DNA of 64,000 nucleotides from Sphaerospermopsis sp. SIO1G1 (GTDB lineage: Bacteria > Cyanobacteriota > Cyanobacteriia > Cyanobacteriales > Nostocaceae): positions 62,001-126,000 of the forward strand of contig JAAHFX010000003.1 of assembly GCA_010672785.1 (NCBI GenBank), written 5' to 3'. This document shows, piece after piece, positions 17,107 through 25,717 of this stretch; the stretch's first letter is position 1; each line of letters opens with the position of its first letter. A program made the translations under genes and the position numbers. Below the pieces are notes generated by a model, which saw nothing but the letters and a program-made list of their open reading frames with translations, was not told the origin of the DNA and did not search any database.

Positions 17107-18009
17107 GTGCATCATTGGCTACTGTTTCAGAAGTATACCTCGATTAAACATCTAGTATATATCCATTTCCAGAATTTCCTCAGTGTTTATACTAACGATC
17201 AAGAAGTTTTGTTGATAAAAAATGGGCAAGTGCCTCTATACCAAGATACAAGAGCGAGAAAAGTTTTATATACTTCGAGTGTATCTTTGCAACTTTCACG
17301 TGGTGATAGTTCAAAGTCTGGGAGGTTTGCTAGAGACATTAGCACTTATTTATTAGCGAATTGTAGCGATATTTTCCGCGTTAAAGTTGTTCCTCCGGCT
17401 TGGATTCATATAGAACTAACTGATCCTACGTTAGCAGCTTGGTTAAATTTTTTGATCAATGAAAACGTTGATTTTCAAAGGTCTGAGTTAGAAGATAAGG
17501 TAGCTAGGACTAAGTTGATAGAGTCTCAAACAAAAGACTTAGGGTTAAAAAAAAATGATTTATATTTTCAAGTCCAGTATGCTCATGCTCGCTGCTGTTC
17601 GCTGTTGAGATTAGCAAGTAGAGAAGATATGATTAAAATTGGACAGAAAGGTACAAATAATCAGAAACTATTATCTTCACAAACGATACCTTGGCTTGAT
17701 TGTAATCAAAAATTGCGTCTTTATCAGTCAGAAGAACTGCACTTGCTGAAGTTGTTGGTGAAAACAGTGGATAATTTGGTGTTTCCTGATTCTCGCAGCA
17801 TAGTCAACTGGAATACGGAAGCTTTAAAACTAAGTGCAGCTTGGGAAAGTTTTTGGAGCAAATGTCGTATTTGGGGAGAGGTAAAAAATAATTGTTGGCC
17901 ATTAGCTCAAGCCAGATTAGGATTACTGATGGTTACTCAGTTGGTTTTAAAGTCTGTGTTGGAAGAGAAGTTAGGAGTTTCCGCACCCAGGGAATTGTCA
18001 GAGGAGTAA
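17107..18009 (+). CDS. Stand-alone DALR anticodon-binding domain protein
   Basis: 300 aa from GTG at 17107 (start uncertain). The C-terminal third resembles the DALR anticodon-binding domain of arginyl-tRNA synthetase: FQVQYAHARCCSLLRLASRE (about residues 156-175), SEELHLLKLLVKTVDNLV, AWESFWSKCRIWGE and LAQARLGLLMVTQLVLKSVLEEKLGVSAP. The synthetase catalytic motifs HIGH and KMSKS are absent, so it is not an aminoacyl-tRNA synthetase. Small stand-alone DALR proteins are known from cyanobacteria; their role (tRNA binding, regulation) is unknown. The N-terminal 110 residues match nothing I know. The TAA stop is the first three bases of a TAATTCG heptamer array. Confidence 0.7.
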   Translation: MHHWLLFQKYTSIKHLVYIHFQNFLSVYTNDQEVLLIKNGQVPLYQDTRARKVLYTSSVSLQLSRGDSSKSGRFARDISTYLLANCSDIFRVKVVPPAWIHIELTDPTLAAWLNFLINENVDFQRSELEDKVARTKLIESQTKDLGLKKNDLYFQVQYAHARCCSLLRLASREDMIKIGQKGTNNQKLLSSQTIPWLDCNQKLRLYQSEELHLLKLLVKTVDNLVFPDSRSIVNWNTEALKLSAAWESFWSKCRIWGEVKNNCWPLAQARLGLLMVTQLVLKSVLEEKLGVSAPRELSEE

Positions 18010-18089
18010 TTCGTAATTCGTAATTCGTAATTCGTAATTCGTAATTCGTAATTTGTAATTCGTAATTCGTAATTCGTAATTCGTAATTA
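18007..18089. repeat. Heptamer STRR array TAATTCG (about 11-12 units)
   Basis: Tandem TAATTCG with one variant unit (TAATTTG near 18050). The first TAA is the stop codon of the DALR gene, so the array begins exactly at the end of the reading frame. Confidence 0.95.
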
Positions 18090-18194
18090 CTGATTCAATT
18101 AAGATTCCCGCTCACCCCCTCTCCCCCTCACCCACTATTGACGGTATTGATCTTGTGGAGTATATTGTCAGGTGTGTGAGGAGCGAACCAGCAA

Positions 18195-18236
18195 GGACAC
18201 CGAGACGAAACACGGCCAGTCGTCGGTGTTCTTTCT
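18195..18236 (+). terminator. Hairpin in the convergent gap DALR gene / HAD gene
   Basis: ACACC...GACG (18197-18207) pairs with CGTCGGTGT (18221-18229) with a two-base bulge, followed by the T-rich TCTTTCT. It probably ends the rightward DALR transcript. Confidence 0.45.
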
Positions 18237-18253
18237 GATGTTTGGCGTTTTTT

Positions 18254-19132
18254 TTAAAGTAAGAATTTCTCGATAGCGATCGCTACTCCATCTTCTTCTA
18301 CACTGGGAGCAACCCAATGGGAAATAGCTTTTACAGGTTCTGGAGCGCTCCCCATCGCTATACCAATACCTGCATACTCTAGCATTTCTACATCATTAAA
18401 ATTATCACCAATAGTCATTACCTGATTACTGCTTATTCCTAATAGTTCTTCAGCAATGTAACGAACGGCATAGCCTTTGTTAACAAATGGATTTGCCACT
18501 TCTAAAAAAGTAGAAACAGAAGTGGTGATATACAACTCCGCAGGTGTATACCGCAAACGTAAATCACCCATCATGTTTTTGATTAAATCTAAATCACTAC
18601 ACAATGCTAAAACTTTAGTGGGTATTTTGTTATTTAATACCTGTCGTAAATCACCTACAGGAATAGCATCTACACCACAACGTTGAGCATAACCAGCAGT
18701 ATCAGTAGTAATTTCCCGTACGTAAAGTTGATCATTAATATAGAAATGAACAGATAAGAGCGATCGCCATTCTGGTTGCTCAAAATAATCTAGTAACTGA
18801 TAGGCTATCTCTGGTGTAACAGTCAAATGACGATGGATTTTACCATTCTTTGGATCTTGAATCCAAGCTCCTTGATAAGCTGATAGTGGTAAATTGGAAT
18901 TAATCTCTTCATGAAATCTTAAAGCAGAACAATACATTCTACCAGTAGCTATAGCCACGTTAATACCTTGAGCTTGGACTGCGGTAATAGCTTGTTTAAC
19001 AGTATTACTGACTTGATTGTCATGGCCAGCAATTGTGCCATCTATATCTAATACTAGTAGCTTAATATCTTTTTTCTTGTCAGCCTGATTTTTGATAGAT
19101 TTCATCAGATTAGTTTTGAGTTTTGTGTTCAC
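18254..19132 (-). CDS. HAD-superfamily phosphatase, Cof type (HAD-IIB)
   Basis: 292 aa from GTG at 19132, or 283 aa from ATG at 19105 (MKSIKNQADKKK). HAD motifs are complete: I, LVLDIDGT (nucleophile and acid/base Asp, about residues 26-33); II, IATGR; III, the Lys in FVNKGYAV; IV, IGDNFNDVEML. The C2-type cap lies between II and III. Cof-type enzymes dephosphorylate sugar phosphates, FMN/PLP or similar small molecules; the substrate is not predictable. A basic N-terminal extension (NQADKKKDIK) precedes the fold. Isolated gene. Confidence 0.88.
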   Translation of the reverse strand: MNTKLKTNLMKSIKNQADKKKDIKLLVLDIDGTIAGHDNQVSNTVKQAITAVQAQGINVAIATGRMYCSALRFHEEINSNLPLSAYQGAWIQDPKNGKIHRHLTVTPEIAYQLLDYFEQPEWRSLLSVHFYINDQLYVREITTDTAGYAQRCGVDAIPVGDLRQVLNNKIPTKVLALCSDLDLIKNMMGDLRLRYTPAELYITTSVSTFLEVANPFVNKGYAVRYIAEELLGISSNQVMTIGDNFNDVEMLEYAGIGIAMGSAPEPVKAISHWVAPSVEEDGVAIAIEKFLL

Positions 19133-19705
19133 GGAGCTTTTCCGAAAGACTTATTTTTTCCGTCTACACAGAAAAAACACATTTGACAATATCCTACCAA
19201 TATGGTTCGGACAATCAATAACAAGAAAATTGATTTATTTTAAGTATAAAAAATGACAATAAATTATTCCCGTATCAATATATCTATATGGTGTAATTTT
19301 TGTGTGTTTTTCCTATTATATAAAGATTTAAGCCTGATAGTTAGCTTTTGGATGTTGAAATACTCTCAGTGTAAATACTATTTTTCGATTTAAATTAAAC
19401 ATATAGTCTGAACAATTTAAGTATGCTTACTTAAAAATTTATACTGATGAGGCATTTTAAAGATTAGATAAAGACTTACTTGTCAGTATAGACACTGATT
19501 TTCATCTGTTGTATATCTATAGTCATGTAAGAGATTTAAATGAAATTTCTTCAACCAACACAACAAATAAATATGTTCGACAGTAAGAAATACGACCTCT
19601 TAATAAATTAAGGGGATAGATAAAGGAAATTTGTTAGTGTTTTGTTTCTCCTTAAAAGGAGAAGTTTACGAAAGATTTATTTGATAAATTCAGGAGAGCA
19701 TCACC
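19133..19705. promoter_or_regulatory. Long AT-rich intergenic region upstream of the PEP-CTERM gene
   Basis: 573 bases, unique sequence, no dispersed repeat and no coding frame. It separates divergent genes, so it must hold promoters for the HAD and PEP-CTERM genes. TATTATATAAAG at about 19314 could be a -10 element. AAGGGGATAGATAAAGG (about 19610) and CAGGAGAGCATCACC lie near the start; the latter is a good ribosome-binding site for 19706. Confidence 0.4.
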
Positions 19706-20491
19706 ATGAAACTTAAAAATGTCTTTGTATCTGCTAGCTTGGTAATTGGTTCATGTTTGTCTATGAACACTGCTGCTCAAGCTGCAAGTTTTACTACCAA
19801 CTTCACTCCCGCTGATCCTGATCCTACAGAGGATATTTTCTTAGAGTCAATTACACAACATGGTAAGACTGTCAGTAATTTTTCTTTTGTTGAAAGCGCT
19901 ACCCTCAATTCTTACCAAACTGCCCCCAATGGTCCAACCAGTACCGATAGAGGTGATAATGCTAGTGGTGATGCTATTGAATTGCCAGAACCACAAGACA
20001 TTATTAACATCTTGGGAAATAAAAATTTAAATAATATCATAGACAATGAAGATGCAGGTAGCTTTGACCTTGATATTCACTTTGATCACTTAATTACACA
20101 ACATTACCCTGGATATGATAGCTTGTTTTTCTGGGAACGCGGTATGAACAGTGACTTAAGAATTCAAGCATTAGATGCAAATGGTAATTTAATTGGTAAT
20201 GACTTATTTTTAGATCGTAATGATCAAGTATACGCAGGATTTGACATTGATACCACAGAGATTGGTGGTCCTCAACCTGTAGGTTCTTGGGGTGTGAGCT
20301 TAGCAGAGTTAGGAGTAACTGAACTAAAAGGTTTAAAATTGACATCTGAAATTAGTTATAATGGTCCAGATTTCAAGGTTGTTGCTAAGAAGACTCCAGA
20401 ACCAGGATTAATGTTAGGTTTAGGTACAGTAGCAACTGTAGCCTTCTTCCGTCGTCGTGGCAAAAAAACAGCTTTAAATTCTGCTAAATAA
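19706..20491 (+). CDS. PEP-CTERM-sorted exported protein
   Basis: 261 aa. A cleavable signal peptide (about residues 1-26, ending AAQA-A) and a C-terminal sorting signal made of PEP (about 231-233), a hydrophobic stretch GLMLGLGTVATVAFF and a basic RRRGKK tail mark it as an exosortase substrate. The mature part is acidic and Asp/Asn-rich (LDIHFDHLITQHYPGYDSLFFWERG) and looks like a beta-sandwich surface protein. PEP-CTERM proteins are typically exported and trimmed by exosortase in exopolysaccharide-producing bacteria. No exosortase gene is in this window. Function unknown. It precedes polA by 94 bases but is probably a separate unit. Confidence 0.85.
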   Translation: MKLKNVFVSASLVIGSCLSMNTAAQAASFTTNFTPADPDPTEDIFLESITQHGKTVSNFSFVESATLNSYQTAPNGPTSTDRGDNASGDAIELPEPQDIINILGNKNLNNIIDNEDAGSFDLDIHFDHLITQHYPGYDSLFFWERGMNSDLRIQALDANGNLIGNDLFLDRNDQVYAGFDIDTTEIGGPQPVGSWGVSLAELGVTELKGLKLTSEISYNGPDFKVVAKKTPEPGLMLGLGTVATVAFFRRRGKKTALNSAK

Positions 20492-20585
20492 ATCCAACTC
20501 GGTACTTGTACAGAGATTGTGCAGCATAGGGGAGAATCTGTCTACAATAGGATTTAAAATAAGGTTGTAAGATATTTTTAATCCT

Positions 20586-23516
20586 TTGATTTTAGATTCT
20601 CCCACCACAAACCAACCCATCATCATCCTTGTGGATGGACACTCTTTGGCTTTTCGTTCTTACTTTGCTTTTGCCAAAAGTAGAAGTGGAGGATTACGTA
20701 CAAAAGCAGGTACTCCTACTAGTGTATGTTTTGGGTTTATTAAGTGCTTGTTGGAAGTAATGCAAAGTGAACAGCCGCAAGCAATTGCTGTTGCATTTGA
20801 TTTAGCTGTACCGACGTTTCGTCATCAAGCAGATGATACTTACAAAGCAAACAGAGCAGAAACTCCAGAGGATTTTATTCCCGATGTAGAGAATCTCAAT
20901 GAGTTATTAGCAAGTTTAAATATTCCAATTATTACCTCCCCAGGTTATGAAGCGGATGATGTGTTGGGAACATTAGCACAGAAGGCTTCTCAAGCTGGTT
21001 ATATTGTGAAAATATTATCAGGTGATAGAGATTTATTTCAATTAATTGATGAAGAGAAAAGAATTACAGTTTTAAATTTTAGTCCTGAAGCTTTAAAGCG
21101 TTCAAATAATAGTATATCTGAATTCAAAGCAGAACAAGTTAAAGAAAAAATAGGGGTTTTACCTACCCAAATTGTAGATTTTAAAGCATTGTGTGGTGAT
21201 ACATCTGATAATATTCCTGGGGTAAAAGGAATTGGTGTAAAAACAGCAGTGAAATTATTAAATACGTTTGATTCTTTAGATGAAATTTACAATCGCGTAG
21301 ATGAAATTACAGGTGCAAACCATAAAAAATTAATTGCTGGGAAAGAAGACGCTATCCATTCTCAATATTTAGCAAAAATAGTTGTAGATGCACCTATAGA
21401 AGTAAATTTAGCAGATTGTCATTTAACAGGTTTTGATACTGCTAATTTAATTCCTATACTAGAGAAGTTAGAATTTAGTAAATTCTTAGCGCAAATTAAC
21501 GAATTGCAGAAAAAATTCGGTGGTGAAATTCTAGCAAGTCAACCACAACAAACCCAGAAACTTGTGGATCAAGAAGATGAAGAATTATGGTTTTTTAGTG
21601 CAGAAGATACAGCTAAAGCGGAAAAACCCACTTCTGGAAAGGTTAAAACTTTAATTATTGATACCCAAGAAAAACTACAAGAATTAGTAACGATTTTATT
21701 AAAATGTACAAACCCTGAAAAACCAGTTGCTTGGGATACAGAAACTACTGACTTAGATCCAAGAAATGCAGAATTAGTAGGAATAGGTTGTTGTTGGGGA
21801 GAAGGAGAAAATGATGTTGCTTATATTCCCATTGGACATAAAAATGGTTCTAATTTAAAATTAGAAGCGGTACTATCAAAACTGCGAGAAGTTCTAGAAA
21901 GTGCAGATTACCCGAAGACATTTCAAAATGCTAAATTTGATAGATTGATTTTTAAAAACCAAGGAATTAACTTAGCTGGTGTAATCTTTGATCCTATGTT
22001 AGCAAGCTATTTGCTAAATCCTGATAATACTCATAATTTAAGTGATTTATCTTTAAGATATTTGGGTTTGCAGTTAACTGAATATAATCAAATCGTTCCC
22101 AAAGCTGGGAAAAAACAACCACAAAAAAATATAGCAGATATTCACATCCATACAGTTGCAGATTATTGTGGTAATCAGGTTTATGCTACATTTCAATTAT
22201 TTGCTAAAATGCAGAGAGATTTAGAACAAATTCCTACTTTGCATAAATTACTTCTAGAAGTAGAACAACCTTTAGAAGCGGTGTTAGCGAAAATTGAAGA
22301 TACAGGGGTAAAAATTAACTCTGATTATTTACAAGAATTATCTCAACAATTAGAATCAGACTTAACAGAATTAGAAACCAAAGTGACAACGATAGCTGGG
22401 GAAAAATTTAATTTAGGTTCTCCTAAACAATTGAGTTATATTTTATTTGAAAAATTGGGTTTGAGTACCAAATATTCTCGCAAAATTCAAACTGGTTATT
22501 CTACCGATGCTGCAACTTTGGAAAAACTCCAAGAAGTAGATGAAACTGGTTTTGTAGATTTAATTATTGAAAATCGTACCTTATCAAAATTAAAATCCAC
22601 CTATGTAGATGCTTTACCAGCATTGGTACATCCAAAAACCCAGAGAATACATACTAATTTTAACCAAACTGCAACCGCTACAGGTAGATTATCTTCTTCT
22701 AATCCTAACCTACAAAATATTCCGATCCGCACAGCATTTAGTCGTCAAATTAGAAAATCTTTTTTACCTGAGTCTGGTTGGTTAATGGTTGCTGCTGACT
22801 ATTCCCAAATTGAGTTAAGAATTTTAGCTCATTTAAGTCAAGAACCAGTATTAATTCAAGCTTATCAAAATAATGAAGATATTCATACTGTAACTGCAAA
22901 GTTAGTATTTGAAAAAGAGGAAGTGACATCAGAGGAAAGACGGTTTGCTAAAACAATTAATTTTGGTGTTATTTATGGAATGGGTTCATTAAAGTTTTCC
23001 CGCTCTACCGGTGTAGATAAAAAGACTGCAAATGAATTTATTCAGAAATTCAATCAAAGATATCCGTTAGTTTTTGCATATTTAGAAAGTGTAAAAAAAC
23101 AAGCTATTTCTCAAAGATATGTGGAAACAATTTTGGGGAGAAGACGTTATTTTGAATTTACTAGTAAAAGTTTACAAGAGTTACAGGGTAGAAGTTTAGA
23201 AGAGATTGATTTGAGTAAGTTGAAAAATTTAGGTGTATATGATGCAGGTTTATTGCGCTCTGCTGCAAATGCACCAATTCAAGGTTCAAGTGCGGATATT
23301 ATTAAAATTGCAATGGTGCAATTACATGAAGTTTTAAATAAATATGAAGCACGGTTGTTATTACAAGTTCATGATGAATTGGTATTTGAAATTCCTCAAC
23401 CAGAATGGGAAGAGTTACAAATAGAAATTAAGTCAAAAATGGAAAATGCTGTTAAATTAAGTGTACCTTTAGTTGTTGATGTGCGTACGGGTGAGAATTG
23501 GATGGAGACTAAGTAG
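20586..23516 (+). CDS. polA: DNA polymerase I
   Basis: 976 aa; apparent start TTG at 20586, no in-frame ATG upstream. Three domains: 5' nuclease (about residues 10-290; DGHSLAFRSYF, YEADDVLGTLA, GDTSDNIPGVKGIGVKTA), 3'-5' exonuclease (about 350-560) and polymerase (about 600-976; motif A DYSQIELRILAHLSQ, motif B RRFAKTINFGVIYGMG, motif C VHDELVFE). Repairs gaps and matures Okazaki fragments. Exo I (WDTETTDLD) and Exo II (NAKFDRLIF) keep their acidic residues, but in Exo III Y527-C-G-N-Q531 the expected Asp is Gln. This could weaken proofreading. The TAG stop is the start of a TAGGGTTTGC repeat. Confidence 0.97.
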   Translation: MILDSPTTNQPIIILVDGHSLAFRSYFAFAKSRSGGLRTKAGTPTSVCFGFIKCLLEVMQSEQPQAIAVAFDLAVPTFRHQADDTYKANRAETPEDFIPDVENLNELLASLNIPIITSPGYEADDVLGTLAQKASQAGYIVKILSGDRDLFQLIDEEKRITVLNFSPEALKRSNNSISEFKAEQVKEKIGVLPTQIVDFKALCGDTSDNIPGVKGIGVKTAVKLLNTFDSLDEIYNRVDEITGANHKKLIAGKEDAIHSQYLAKIVVDAPIEVNLADCHLTGFDTANLIPILEKLEFSKFLAQINELQKKFGGEILASQPQQTQKLVDQEDEELWFFSAEDTAKAEKPTSGKVKTLIIDTQEKLQELVTILLKCTNPEKPVAWDTETTDLDPRNAELVGIGCCWGEGENDVAYIPIGHKNGSNLKLEAVLSKLREVLESADYPKTFQNAKFDRLIFKNQGINLAGVIFDPMLASYLLNPDNTHNLSDLSLRYLGLQLTEYNQIVPKAGKKQPQKNIADIHIHTVADYCGNQVYATFQLFAKMQRDLEQIPTLHKLLLEVEQPLEAVLAKIEDTGVKINSDYLQELSQQLESDLTELETKVTTIAGEKFNLGSPKQLSYILFEKLGLSTKYSRKIQTGYSTDAATLEKLQEVDETGFVDLIIENRTLSKLKSTYVDALPALVHPKTQRIHTNFNQTATATGRLSSSNPNLQNIPIRTAFSRQIRKSFLPESGWLMVAADYSQIELRILAHLSQEPVLIQAYQNNEDIHTVTAKLVFEKEEVTSEERRFAKTINFGVIYGMGSLKFSRSTGVDKKTANEFIQKFNQRYPLVFAYLESVKKQAISQRYVETILGRRRYFEFTSKSLQELQGRSLEEIDLSKLKNLGVYDAGLLRSAANAPIQGSSADIIKIAMVQLHEVLNKYEARLLLQVHDELVFEIPQPEWEELQIEIKSKMENAVKLSVPLVVDVRTGENWMETK

Positions 23517-23632
23517 GGTTTGCTGAAAAAAGTGATTGGTGACTGGTGATTGGTGACTGGGAATCTTAATTTAATCAGTAATTAGGGTTTGCTGAAAAAA
23601 GTGTTTCTGTTACTATAAATTCAATGTAATCG

Positions 23633-23926
23633 GTGAGTATGATGATTACTAATGTTGAGCGTCGTTATAGTTTAGATGAATATCACGCTATTGAAGAGCA
23701 AGCAGAAATACGCAATGAATATCATGATGGAGAAATTATACCAATGCCAGGAATATCACTCAAGCATAGCCGTATAAGTGGTAATATTTTTGCATTTATA
23801 AAATTCTTTCTGCGTGATAGTTATTTTGAACCAATTAATAGTGATTTAGAAACATCTATTTTTTTGGAGTCAATTAAAGTTGAATTACCGATAGCAGACA
23901 TTTATCGTGGTATTGTTTTTGAGTAA
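23633..23926 (+). pseudogene. Uma2-family (DUF820) endonuclease-like gene with internal deletion
   Basis: 97 aa where intact relatives have about 185-195. The first about 74 residues (RYSLDEYHAIEEQAEIRNEYHDGEIIPM, SGNIFAFIKFFL, INSDLE) match the family N-terminus. The last about 23 (LESIKVELPIADIYRGIVFE) match its extreme C-terminus. The middle, holding the PD-(D/E)xK core (PDIxVVC and ExxS/K), is missing, while the frame stays open. The product cannot be an active nuclease. Two TAGGGTTTGC repeats (23514, 23583) lie just upstream. Confidence 0.75.
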
Positions 23927-24124
23927 ACGCTATTAATATCTCTGAAGTTTTAAAGTAATCTTTTGATGAATCTTGAAATTCAAACGTTTAGAAAAAATGT
24001 TGATAAATATCGTATTTTTAACTATTGATAAAAACCATATTACCATATCCCCGACTTCTTTGATAAATTGATCATTAAATCAGATAATTTATTTCAGAAA
24101 TCGAGGATTTCATTACTGATTTAA

Positions 24125-24706
24125 TTAACCAAAATAATTAGGTTCATTGCCTGGTTTCCATTTAATATTACAACCAACACTTGGTTTTTGTTCAATGGTA
24201 ACTGGTTGATTATTTAAAACTAAATCAATTGCTGCACGTAAATCTTTACCTGTTACAGGTTTACCATTACTAGGACGACTATCATCTAATTGTCCACGAT
24301 AAACTAACTTTCCTTCAGTGTCAAATAGGAAAAAATCAGGTGTACAAGCTGCGGTGTAAGCTTTTGCCGTTTCTTGGCTTTCATCGTAACATAAAGGAAA
24401 CTTAAACCCTAATTCCTCAGACATTGCTTTTAATGAATCTGGTGCATCATTAGGATGAGTTTGAGCATCATTAGAGCTAATTCCCACAATACCTAAACCA
24501 CCGTTAAAGTAGTCATTTCCTAAATTAGCTAATTCGGTTTGGATATGTTTAACAAAAGGACAATGACGACATATAAAGATTACTAGCAATGCTTTTTTAT
24601 CAGCAAAGGTAGCAAGGGATATTTCTTTTCCAGATACTACTTCTGGTAGCTTAAAATCTGGTGCTTTTGTTCCTATTGGTAACATTGTAGAAGCTGTTAA
24701 AACCAT
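24125..24706 (-). CDS. Peroxiredoxin/thioredoxin-fold protein (AhpC-TSA type)
   Basis: 193 aa from ATG at 24706 (MVLTASTMLPIGTKAPDFKLP); the frame stays open for 35 further codons into a dispersed repeat, which I reject. The redoxin fold is clear: KAPDFKLPEV, LLVIFICRHCPFVKHI (Cys pair C-R-H-C in place of the thioredoxin CxxC), VGISSNDAQTHPNDAPD, TPDFFLFDTEGKLVYRGQLDD and C-terminal VGCNIKWKPG. This is the widespread thioredoxin-family group that may act as a peroxidase or disulfide reductase; the exact reaction is not known. Codon usage is like its neighbours. Confidence 0.85.
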   Translation of the reverse strand: MVLTASTMLPIGTKAPDFKLPEVVSGKEISLATFADKKALLVIFICRHCPFVKHIQTELANLGNDYFNGGLGIVGISSNDAQTHPNDAPDSLKAMSEELGFKFPLCYDESQETAKAYTAACTPDFFLFDTEGKLVYRGQLDDSRPSNGKPVTGKDLRAAIDLVLNNQPVTIEQKPSVGCNIKWKPGNEPNYFG

Positions 24707-24770
24707 TAATTCCCCCAATAAAAATGACAAATAATAAATATGATAACTTTTTTTGACAACATTTGATTTG

Positions 24771-24971
24771 TAGGGTGTGTGAGAACGGAGTTCGTAACGC
24801 ACCATGATCAAATATAAGACTTACGCAGAAGTCATGGAATATCAAACCGCAGAGAACGCAGAGAACACAGAGAAATAGAGTTTTAGAAGATTTTTGTGTA
24901 AGTCCTGAAATATTTGGTGCGTTACGTTATCACTTTAGCGAAGCAATTCCCGAAGGGATTTACACACCCTA
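24771..24971. mobile_element. TAGGGTGTGT repeat element interrupted by an AGGACTTACGC element
   Basis: The outer element has terminal inverted repeats TAGGGTGTGT (24771-24780) and ACACACCCTA, and inner arms CGTAACGCACC / GGTGCGTTACG. An uninterrupted copy of about 103 bp is at 40390-40492. Here 92 extra bases (24816-24907) are inserted, bounded by the direct repeat AAATAT (24810-24815 and 24908-24913). Removing the insert and one AAATAT restores a spacer of the same length as in the second copy. The insert is an AGGACTTACGC-family element. Confidence 0.85.
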
Positions 24972-25717
24972 GGTGTCTTTTCAAGAATCAAAGATTATCC
25001 CTATATATCATTAAAACTTAACTTCTAAATATAGCATATGTAGAGTCTATTAATTTTAGTAGTATTTCTCATGAATTGATAATCGAACTTATGTAGATGC
25101 AGTTCCTGAAAACTTAACTAATTTTTGTCAGTTTGACTAACTTTTTAGTGAAATGGAGATAATGAGGAAATTTTAAAAAACTAGATGGTAGTCTTATTGA
25201 AGACTTTTATGATTGGTGGATTGAGAATATCCTAGTACATTGAACATCATAATACTAGCTGCTGCAAAAACATAGCGCCTTCCTAAACTTACACCGTATC
25301 TTCTTTGCAAAAAATTTTCTTGAACAGCACTAAACTTGTATCGGTTCATCTATTACCTCATTTATTGTTCTAGCTTTCAATTAAGTCAGACGGTTATGAT
25401 GTGTTAGATGTTCAATATCGCATATAAAATACATAAACAGTGAGTGGTTACAGTTTTGGTAACGACGATATGTGTCAAAGTCATCACAATAATTAGAAAT
25501 GTAATTATTTTTGGTCAAAATACTGACATCAAACTTACTTACAAGTAAAGGAAAAATGAAATATGAAAGCAAACATAAATTTAATTAGGGTTTGCAGCAA
25601 AAAGTTATCTGTGGAGACTAGGGAACAGGGAATGGGGAACAGGTAAGAACTATCGAGATTTTTATTTATTCCCAAAATATCCAATTAATTTTGCTCAGGT
25701 ACTTATAAACCAAATAT
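24972..25717. other. Gene-poor stretch around the small ORF
   Basis: Outside the 51-aa frame the sequence is AT-rich and mostly unique. A TAGGGTTTGCAGCAAAAAG repeat end lies at 25587, followed by GGGAACAGGGAA-type repeats. A segment at about 25640-25705 (CAATTAATTTTGCTCAGGTACTTA) recurs at about 45527-45595. A 63-codon frame on the minus strand (25381-25572) shows no family features and I do not call it. Confidence 0.5.
25194..25349 (-). CDS. Small hypothetical protein (51 aa)
   Basis: A short frame starts at ATG (25347-25349, minus strand) with a well-placed GAGGT eight bases upstream and ends with TAA at 25194-25196. The product is basic at the N-terminus (MNRYKFSAVQENFLQRRYGV) with a central moderately hydrophobic stretch (RRYVFAAASIMMFNVLGYS). 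No homologue recognised. The composition and ribosome-binding site make it better than random, but expression is unproven. Confidence 0.4.
   Translation of the reverse strand: MNRYKFSAVQENFLQRRYGVSLGRRYVFAAASIMMFNVLGYSQSTNHKSLQ

Noticed and set aside
24707..24811. N-terminal extension of the peroxiredoxin-like gene
   Set aside because: The upstream 35 codons run into the TAGGGTGTGT repeat; the ATG at 24706 matches the family start.
25381..25572. 63-codon minus-strand frame
   Set aside because: Aromatic/Asn-rich product of AT-rich DNA, no ribosome-binding site, no family pattern.
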